From Wolfiporia cocos (Eukaryota > Basidiomycota > Agaricomycetes > Polyporales > Phaeolaceae), in NCBI GenBank assembly GCA_029448655.1, contig JACCLO010000013.1, positions 1,674,001-1,738,000 of the forward strand: a stretch of DNA of 64,000 nucleotides. The letters are read 5' to 3'. The position numbers were made by a program, and so were the translations under genes. Below are positions 56,168 through 64,000 of this stretch, piece after piece. How positions within the stretch are numbered: the first letter of the stretch is position 1; the number at the start of each line of letters is the position of its first letter. Under the pieces are notes generated by a model. That model saw only the letters and a program-made list of their open reading frames with translations. It made no database searches and was not told the origin of the DNA.

Positions 56168-58623
56168 ACTGAGATGCGTTGGATGCACAAATCTCTCGGA
56201 TGGATGTGCCTGCTTTAATGCTGCGCAATTTGGGCTCACTAATCAAGCAAGCCGGCTTGGTGATTTTCGAACATTATCCGGTAGCGCATTGCGACGCACT
56301 TTCCACACGAATCGTAGCTGGCTGACGAACGTAATAGCATGAGTATATCGATGGCTAATGTGCTATCCCCGAGCTCGTGATTATTGCAACAGGGACGGCT
56401 CTGCTGATACAGAGACGGCTCTGCTACAAACAGATCGTCCAATAAGGCTTCCTATTAGCTCCCGGTAATATCCTAACTGCTTAGACCCCGAACACTTTAT
56501 GTTATGTCAGCACATTGAATACAGAAAGTAAGATGTTAGTGTTCATTAAGATCACAGCACACCTGAAGCTACTTCTTATTAAATTTTAGATGTGCATAGA
56601 TTTTTTGTGAGGCCCGGGATTCGCTGTCCCGCCTCACGTAAAAGCAAAAGCTGGAGGACCGCGCTACGTGAACAGGGCGCTTAATGAACTAGGCGCGCGT
56701 CTTGGTCGCTCACGAGCCGCGTTCGCCCACTGTGCAGAGCGTGTTGTCGAACGGGTAGCCCGGTAACGGGCCACAGGGCTGCTGGTCCTGGAGGCCTGCG
56801 GTGCGCGCGCAGAAGGGGCAGCAAGGATTGCAGAGGGCGAGTACTAGACTATGTATTACTCATAAGGGCAACACTCTATAGTACTTTTACGTTGCGCACA
56901 TCTTTTGATATTGTGCTGACTCTATAACTACTTGTTTCTGTCCAGGTTCGCCAAAATCCGCCTATACCGCTCACTCACTGAAGGAAGTTGTTAAGTCGTG
57001 GCCGGCGAGTCACGCGCTTATTCATCTCCAGAGGGGTATTAAATGTTGAGAAATCATAGTGCATGCAGCGCTACTAGCGCTCGGATAGCACTGTCTAAAC
57101 AGTTTATCGCACTCTATGATCTGATTTAACGATCTATTGCTGCTCTAGCGGTAGTAACAATAGTCAACGATTCCCGCTACCGGAGGTAGTGGGTCTTGGA
57201 GCGTAAGTCGGAACGCAAAAGGTTTCAAAATCTCCCTCGGGCTTTAGGGCAGGTCTCCGGTTACAATTTTTCTTATCAGCTTGTATGTGTGGGAACATAA
57301 GTAACAAAATATCTGATCCGGATGTCTCCGACAGCAAAGTGTCCTAGTCTCGCACCCAGACGGTGAACGTTTGAACGCTTATAGCTTATAGCGTTGCCTG
57401 ACCCGCGTTGTGTACCCTACATTATCACAGCGTTAACAATCGTGTTGGTACGTGTATGCGCCAGTAGTAATATTGTGCGAATACACGCCTGCTCAGCTAT
57501 CAATCTGATATCTTCCCCATTCATGAATTTGTATGCAACATGATCCTTGGGTCTAGCTTATTCGCCTCAAATTAAAAATCACAAGAAAGCAGAGACTCTT
57601 CAGATAGCTCGGATTGTGGCGAAAATATATATGGTTGAAGTGCCTTGATTTTTGGGTTGACTCAGTTGGAATGCCTTCCGGGCATCTTTCCTCTGGATGC
57701 CATCATCAAGCAAGAATCAGCAAAAATGCCCGCAGCAAGCTCGCCAAGTCCGCGATGCTAAGTAGAGAATAGCTAGAACATGCACCATAGTCTTCGAGTC
57801 GCTACCTTCAGCCTCTAGTGCTGCATGTAGTTTCCGAGTACACTCCTGCTTATGTGAGCTGCCGCCCAAGGAGTCCCCACAAGTGGTCATTGACGTCAGC
57901 CATTCCATCTTCAGTACTATCTGTTTCAAAGTTGAGCTACTATTGTTGTATACCCATAGGATATACAGAGCATATAGTTATCGAAGCAGCAGTAAGTAAT
58001 GTCTCAAAAATGCCGGTACTAATTACAGCGTGCTAGACGCGTTGCAACGCGCGAGCGCGACAATTCACAACCACACATTGGTTTGGGGGGCGGGGGGTGG
58101 GGCAGAGCGAGATATACAGCCGCCTATACGAAAGCTATGACTACGACTACTTCTCTGTTTGTTCTGTACTGCACGCATTGATCTGCCCGCACACCGGTAG
58201 CGGGCTATGCCGTGCTTGCGCGGCCTTAAAGCCTTATTCACCGGCAGAGGGACATACCGTATTACAAGGGAGCCTATCTCAATAAATGCAGCGCACGTGG
58301 ATGAAGGTGTTCGGGTCGTTCCACCTCCGCGACCAAACAATTGGGCGTTTATCAGCGTCCCTATTGCAATACGTGATGATCAAAGAGGAGGGATGAAGCC
58401 GATTCTTCGGGCTTGATATGATATCACCTAAAATGATATCGAGGAGCTGCATAAACGTTCTTAGAGCTCTCTCTCTCTTTTCAATGTGATATTGGTTGTG
58501 TATGCGCTGTTGAATCGGGTAGTAATATAATATTGCCCTCGGCTGGAGATAGCACATTGACGTCGGACGAACCCGGTCAATAAAAATTCGGTGGCTTTCT
58601 AAACTCGAGAATGCGGCTACGCT
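56168..58623. other. Stretch without a recognisable gene
   Basis: A 31-bp inverted repeat (GTGAGGC...GCCTCAC) lies at 56608-56638 at the edge of a short GC-rich island (about 56600-56850). A G-rich run occurs at 58079-58105. No frame carries a known motif. Confidence 0.35.
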
Positions 58624-58742
58624 TGTAGAAACTCGGGTCGCGCGGGCGCGCCCTACTGCCCACCAGGGACCCCGCTACGGTGTGGTGGGTTCTGATAGAA
58701 CAAACGCGTAGCGGTACGTACATCAACTGCTACGCCTTTATA
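58624..58742. repeat. Repeated segment R1, copy 1
   Basis: Starts GTAGAAACTCGGGTCGCGC and contains TTCTGATAGAACAAACGC. The second copy is at 60316-60400. It ends at the TA where the element at 58743-59391 is inserted. Confidence 0.65.
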
Positions 58743-59391
58743 CTATCACTGGCCCACATATGCAACCTTTTCGCATGTCCCGCCGAGTTTTGCCTCTATC
58801 TTCATAAAACCAAGCCCAAATCCCTCGGGGTTTTTTTAAATGATAGCTATGCATCTCTAGTATACGATATATTTTTTCGAACCTCCGAAAGTGCATGCTG
58901 CATGATACCGAAGCCCGTAAAGCATCGCAACAGCAATGCAACTTTTCTCCGAGCATCAGTCACGCCATCAGTCACGATCGCCAAATTGCCGAACGCGCGG
59001 CATCAAACGGCATGGCTGAGTTCAGATTTGCCGACTGAGGATGTGGCTGATGTCACACTTTGACTGCAATCTGCCTCTCTATATTGACACAATGCACATT
59101 TCCCCTCGGAAATTTACATATCAAGCTTCAAGTATATTGAGAAGACGTGTTGTTATTTTGGAAGGATTTAGTCAAGGTGAAGGCTGAGCCGAAGTCCATC
59201 AATAAATCTGATTGACATTGTTCATTTTTTCCTCTTCATCTACTAGAGTTTTTAATAATCTGATTTGACAAGATCATGCAGATTGTCATATAGTCATAGT
59301 GTACAAATATTCATAATTTTTGAATTCGAAGGAGGGGAACTAGAGGCGAAATTGCATTGCTGTTGCGATTGCATATGTGGGCCAGTGATAG
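58743..59391. mobile_element. TA-flanked inverted-repeat element
   Basis: A 649-bp element with ends CTATCACTGGCCCACATATG and its complement, flanked by TA (58741-58742 and 59392-59393). The second copy of the surrounding repeat (about 60400) lacks the element. Subterminal AATTGCATTGCTGTTGCGAT-type words occur inverted near 58928 and 59349, the left one displaced by about 165 bp of extra sequence. Confidence 0.75.
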
Positions 59392-59393
59392 TA

Positions 59394-60130
59394 CCATCTC
59401 GGATCCGGCCCATTCTACCAGGGACACTTGTGCTCCCACGCGGTGGCGACGAGATCGGACCCGTGCGCCGCGCCCGACGCGCGCACTTCCAACAAGGCCT
59501 CGAGCTCGAGCGAAGTCGCCACTGCGCCAGCACCTCCGTAACGCCTACGCGCCCCGCCCGAGTGCGCTCCCTTACTGGAGTGCCCGCGTTCCTCTTCCGC
59601 GACCCTGCGCGCCCTCCTTATAAGCCGCTCCTCGCATCGGCACTGTCCCGCCATGCTTCCGAGCTCTTCAGGCCCTGCGCATCGACCGCCGCTGTTCCCG
59701 CCGTTGCTTTCGTGACTCGCCGGTGCCCGATGCCGGCACCCGGCACGCACCGTCCCACCTGACTCTCACAGCCCCCCGCTGCCCGGTGCCAGTACGCCGT
59801 GCCCATGCGCTGAAACCACGTCGCCGTTTGGCTTGGCGACCCCCGTGTCGGTGCACAGGCCAAACCCAACGCCTTACCGCCTCGCCCGAAGCCCTACCGC
59901 CTCGCCGCACCTTCGGCCTTTCGGCCCCCGAGGCACGTCCCCCGAATGCGCGTCCGTTGCGCTGCCTCGTCTGAGCGCCCGTCGACCTCGGCGGCCCTCC
60001 ACTGCGCTTCCTCGACGCCGATCGCTCGCGCTCCGCCCTGCGCTCGCGCCCCGTGCCGGTGCGTCGCGTTTGCTTCACCCTGCACCGCCGCGCTACGCTT
60101 CCCGAGCCACCGCGCTTCATCTTGCATCGT
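59394..60130. other. GC-rich block open in several frames
   Basis: A strongly C-rich and CpG-rich stretch unlike its neighbours. Long frames exist on both strands (59265-59762 plus; 59668-60120 minus), rich in Pro, Arg and Ala, as expected of GC-rich DNA without stops. No motif supports any of them. It starts with segment R2 (59400-59495). Confidence 0.5.
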
Positions 60131-60315
60131 GCGCCACGAGTCCGCCCCTCTCCGCTAACTGAGCTTCCGTTGCCTCATCGCTCCTTCCGGCCTGACTTCG
60201 TCATCGTCGAGTTGCCCAGGCCACGAGCAGAAAACCGAGTGCAAAAACGTCAAGCAGAGGATGAGGAGGTGAGTCTGCCAGCTGATTGCCCCAGCTGTGA
60301 AGTGGACGCGTTTGT

Positions 60316-60520
60316 GTAGAAGTTCGGGTCGCGCCAGAAAACGGGGTTCTGATAGAACAAACGCATAGCGACACGTACATCAATTACTACGCCTTTATAC
60401 CAACGGGCCATCGTACCCGGCACTACCATACCCGGATCCGGCCCATTCTATCAGGGACACCTCCCGCGCCGTGGCGACGAGATCGCACCCGTGCGCCGCG
60501 CCCGACGCGCGCGCAACAAC
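60316..60520. repeat. Repeated segments R1 and R2, copy 2 (empty site)
   Basis: Holds the R1 text (TTCTGATAGAACAAACGC) and, directly after, the R2 text (GGATCCGGCCCATTCTA, then GTGGCGACGAGATCG and GTGCGCCGCGCCCGACGCGC). In copy 1 the two are separated by the TA-flanked element. The two copies bracket the GC-rich block. Confidence 0.65.
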
Positions 60521-60793
60521 GCTGACAAGACATGGAAAACTGCAGTATTGTCATAATGGGTTTTGGTGAATGTGATGATGAAGACTGCGGAGATTTCGTG
60601 ATCGACAACCGAAGGGCTCGGGGTCTCGGAGTGGCATTATTTGGGGCTATTTGGCTTTTTCACGCATGTATGGTGTCGACTCGGATCAGTCTGAGCCTTC
60701 GTTAATATCCACAGCTGAGTCATGGAAGGAAATGAATTGACCCTATAACCTACGGATACAGTAAAATGATAATAGTACAAACAATGATAAGTC

Positions 60794-62470
60794 TTAATTG
60801 TGCAACAACTTGGTGCCCAGCTGCTGGGAGTCTCTCTCGATCGAGTACATCTCGAAATCGAGGTCTTCTCCCGGGTATTCGAAGTCTGACATGATGCTTT
60901 CCGCTTTCGCTGGCGAAACAGGCGGCGGTTGTCGCGTCAGGGCTGCATTAGAGGAGCACAGGGAGAATGTTGGGAGGCTGGCGCTGCGCTGCGAAGCAGA
61001 GAAGCCCTTCAGGTTCAGGACTAGTCTTGACCCGGCGATGTTGACCATCGCTAATGCGAAGCTGCACGGGAAATTTAGCGACATTCTATGTTGGCGCATC
61101 TTGGAAATCGGATACTCACTATCGAGCAAGACCGATCAGAGATGGCCCAGCTAGAGCCCAAACCCTGCAACGACGTTAGTACGTTTCATTGTCCAACCAA
61201 GAGTGACACGTACAGAAGTGAAAAGAGAGAACAGACTGTCACAGTAGGTTAGAACAGTGTAAATGGATTGTGGGAAGAGAATACATACTTGTCACAGCAA
61301 CAAAATACAGCATTCCTGATGCACGAAACGCGGTTAGTTCACGATGACGTACATATAAGTGGTTCAGAGAGGTGCTAACCGTCTCGGTATAGAAGAAGGG
61401 ACAGTGTGTTGAAAGAGCGACGTTTTTCTTGACGAAGCATTGCTACGATGGTGAGAGAGAAAAGGAGAGTTTCAAACAAGATGCTGCAGATGCGGCTCAT
61501 AAACAGATGAGTTTAAGACAGGCGTGTAGCAATGTACCTCGGTAACCAAGCCGTCCACAGATAGCTGGGTATCTGCAGAGCGCACATTAAGCATCCATCA
61601 ACCTCACACAAGTTACTACTGACCGACGATACGCATTGGTGATGATACGGGCGTAGATTCACTGGATACCTATGTTCAGGAAACGATGTATTCCCCGACG
61701 GAATGGCTCACAGATGATGGGTACCAGTGCGGCAGTAATGATCGCAGTGGAACTGGAGACATACAGTATCGACGAGATCCAGAGCGTCCATCGAATCCAC
61801 GTCTCCCCGCCATGAAGAGCATAAAGCCTCCAGGCGACAATGGCTGTTTGGAAGGGATCAATCAGAATTGAAACATCAAAATATGACAGAATCTTGCCAT
61901 GAATCGACATGAACGATGCTATTGTGAGATAGGACTGGACCGTTGTCCACACTTTACAGAACTAGATGCGTACTTTAGACGTCATCGCACATTCACATAT
62001 CTCCAACTCACCAGAACTGACGATGGACTGTCGACGAGACCCAGCGTCTCTAAATGCCAGTGAGGCTGACAATTCGGACATGACATATTGTTGTTCCGCA
62101 CCATATATGTCAACGGCAAGGACAAGGGGCCTAGCGTTCACATTGTCAACGCGGCCAAGCAGCAGGCAGCCAGAAGCCCTTACACTATGTAACGGTTCTG
62201 GTGTTGTAAGTAACGTCTGTGAGCAATTCATTACCAAGTGTGCATAACGACTGACCATCAAAAAGATGATGGACACAATCCCCTTACGTGCATTCCATAC
62301 ATAATTGATCTTGTATCACAAGAATTAGTAGAATACTTCCCTTCGTCCGCTAGAAATCCCTTCGCACCTCATCACTCAGCTGCACATGGGTCATCAGTCC
62401 GGCGACAGATAGAAGCGGGGTGCCCCACTCACTGTCAAAATGTGATCGAAAAGAAGGGCTGAAAAGCCGG
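60794..62470 (-). CDS. DUF6533-like 7TM membrane protein, 5' end unresolved
   Basis: Exons read 3' to 5' on the plus strand fit the basidiomycete DUF6533 pattern. An N-terminal exon has ALLFDHILT with donor GTGAGT (about 62440). Then INYVWNARKGIVSIIFLMVSRYAHL (about 62300-62235) follows a CTACTAA-like branch site. VWTTVQSYLTIASF lies near 61950, and AIVAWRLYALHGGETWIRWTLWISSILYV near 61850-61760. LLFSLTIVAMLRQEKRRSFNTL and RDG/MLYFVAV lie near 61480-61300. VWALAGPSLIGLAR is followed by SFALAMVNIAGSRLVLNLKG (about 61045), with a cytosolic tail ending in TKLLHN before the stop at 60794-60796. The family's function is unknown. Start and some junctions are uncertain, but no stop falls in a clear exon. 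Confidence 0.55.
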
Positions 62471-64000
62471 CGACTGCATCAGGGACACAAATATAGGTTC
62501 CATAAGGTTGTCATCGCAGAAGGGCAATTCGACGTACGAGTCATAGCGCTTCGCGCGCGCAATCAAGAAGTCTTAGTATTCGCTTCCGCTGCCTGCTATA
62601 AGGAACACCTACTTGACGGCAGCGCCATGGACGACCAGGATCTCCAATGGGTCGGAGACGTAGACATCGAGGGCAGACATCGACAATGTCGCTTGCAGCC
62701 CAAGCCAAATGCCAGATGAGAGGACGGGGAGACTTCCGCAGGCCCGCTAGCGCCGCGCGCCGCATACTTATTGTCCGCATAGAGTTTTCTTATCAAACCA
62801 TACTCCGGAGATGAAGATGCAGGCGCTCTAGAAATCCGGACTAGCCAGAGGAGCGCATGGGCGTGCGAACTCCGCGAGTCGCTAGCGACGCGTCCTGTCG
62901 GTGCTCCGGCGAACATGCACCACTTCGCACCTCAGTATGTGGGCAAAGCAATGATCAGACCAATCAGCATCGTGGCGGTGCGCAGGGACCGCAAACCCTG
63001 CGCGAAACGCTGGAGTTGAGGCGATTCACGTGTGCCTGTCCGGAACAAACTTGCATACACAGTCGCCAGGTGTACTTCCCGATCCAGGAATTTGAAAGAG
63101 CGATCACTTATAGCCGGTGGCAGTTGCGGAGACGGATGCAAAACCCGAGCACGTGAAATTGTGAGAACGAAATTGCTTGAGGGCTGGAACTTGCGAGTGG
63201 AGCAACTGCCTTAGGAAAATGTGCAGCCTCGAGGCAATGCTGCAGTTTAGCCAGTAGCTCAAGACAGAGTCACTTCCGTATAACAGAGAGGATATACGAG
63301 TATCGTCACCAAAATAGAACGGCTAGAACCAATGGCCGAAGCGCACAGTGATGAATTCCCAGAGATGCATATGCCACATCACAGTCGATGAGACGACTAC
63401 GGCAGAGACGGGTGGTATAGCGGATTCAGGAACATCAGATACATCGTGGCAGAAGTCGACCTTCAGATTTGAGACAGATCGGTTGCTAGGTCTAGGTGGC
63501 GACATTGTCAATAGCACTCTGTCGCAGCTTGGATGATCAGGCCCAGGTCCAGTGATTCGCGGGGTGGGTCCCAATAGCATCGCGTGCCCGAAAGTATATA
63601 TATGCGGGTCAACGGCGCAGTGATGCACTCACGGATATGTGCATGGTAGGTAGGTTCATTATACGGCAACAAGCGCAGCGCTACGTTGTAGATCTCGAAA
63701 GGCCGTCCGCAATGTGAGGTTGCCAGGTGGAAAGTTGTTCCTTGATGATCTTGAGCGACAAGGCTGGCTGAATGCTACTGGTCCCGTACATCGATCATTT
63801 TGCATGGGGCGACAACAAAACAGGATAGCGAGATATCCATAGCAGATTAAGCCACAGATGAGCATTATTGTCGTCAGTCGTTAGGCAGTTCTCTCGTGAG
63901 TTTCTGAGGGCCATAAGCCACCCGGCGGTCTGTCGGAGGATGCCGGGGGTCGTGCCGCCACCCCGGCCCCCCGGCGGGCCACTAAGCGTAACCGCACCAC
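62471..64000. other. Window edge, possible unidentified minus-strand exons
   Basis: Minus frames at 63323-63628 (with PPVSAVVVSSTVMWHMHLW), 62932-63141 and about 62600-62760 (SSGIWLGLQATLSMSALDVY) could be exons of one membrane-type gene, but no family is recognised. The last 60 bases are GC-rich. Confidence 0.3.

Noticed and set aside
59265..60130. Proline/arginine-rich genes on both strands of the GC block
   Set aside because: Overlapping open frames on both strands are expected where stops are rare. No motif or start context supports either.
1..64000. CRISPR arrays, rDNA or telomere repeats
   Set aside because: No regularly spaced direct repeats, rRNA-like sequence or TTAGGG runs were seen.

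Overview
The window looks like a repeat-rich accessory stretch of a filamentous basidiomycete (Agaricomycete) genome. Genes carry many short introns of about 45-70 bp with GTRNGT donors. The families seen are typical of that group: a LigE-like (FuA-type) glutathione transferase, DUF2421 and DUF6533-type membrane proteins, a PTR2 transporter and a chromovirus-type Ty3/gypsy element. No bacterial operon structure, rRNA, genuine tRNA or CRISPR was found.

Layout. 1-2.4 kb: repeats (a tRNA-bearing foldback element, then a solo LTR). 2.4-7.4 kb: mostly silent, with a weakly supported 7TM gene at 4.4-5.2 kb. 7.4-17.6 kb: three minus-strand genes, namely a damaged flavin monooxygenase, a PTR2 peptide transporter and a DUF2421 membrane protein. 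18 kb: a hairpin MITE. 19.6-23.0 kb: a short-chain dehydrogenase and transaldolase, both plus strand. 27.0-27.9 kb: a glutathione transferase. 29.8-43.5 kb: a transposon graveyard with two TA-flanked CAGT elements each holding a foldback element, an alcohol dehydrogenase pseudogene cut by a hAT-like element, and a five-member nested stack of hAT elements and solo LTRs. 43.8-55.0 kb: a secreted glycosidase gene split by an 8.9 kb gypsy element. 55.3-56.2 kb: a decayed paralogue of the 19.6 kb dehydrogenase. 58.6-60.5 kb: a GC-rich block bounded by repeated segments, one holding a TA-flanked element. 60.8-62.5 kb: a DUF6533-like 7TM gene.

The best-supported results are insertion histories read from exact target-site duplications. 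They include an identical-LTR gypsy element with a complete dUTPase domain and a Tf1/sushi-like self-priming site, yet with a stop, a frameshift and a nested solo LTR in its coding region. They also include a three-copy family of inverted-repeat elements with RNA polymerase III-type A and B boxes in its arms and 7-bp target duplications. The housekeeping-type genes (transaldolase, PTR2, DUF2421, GST, SDR) look intact. The FMO, ADH, glycosidase and second SDR are broken. No pathway cluster joins these genes. All calls come from reading the sequence, with no database search.
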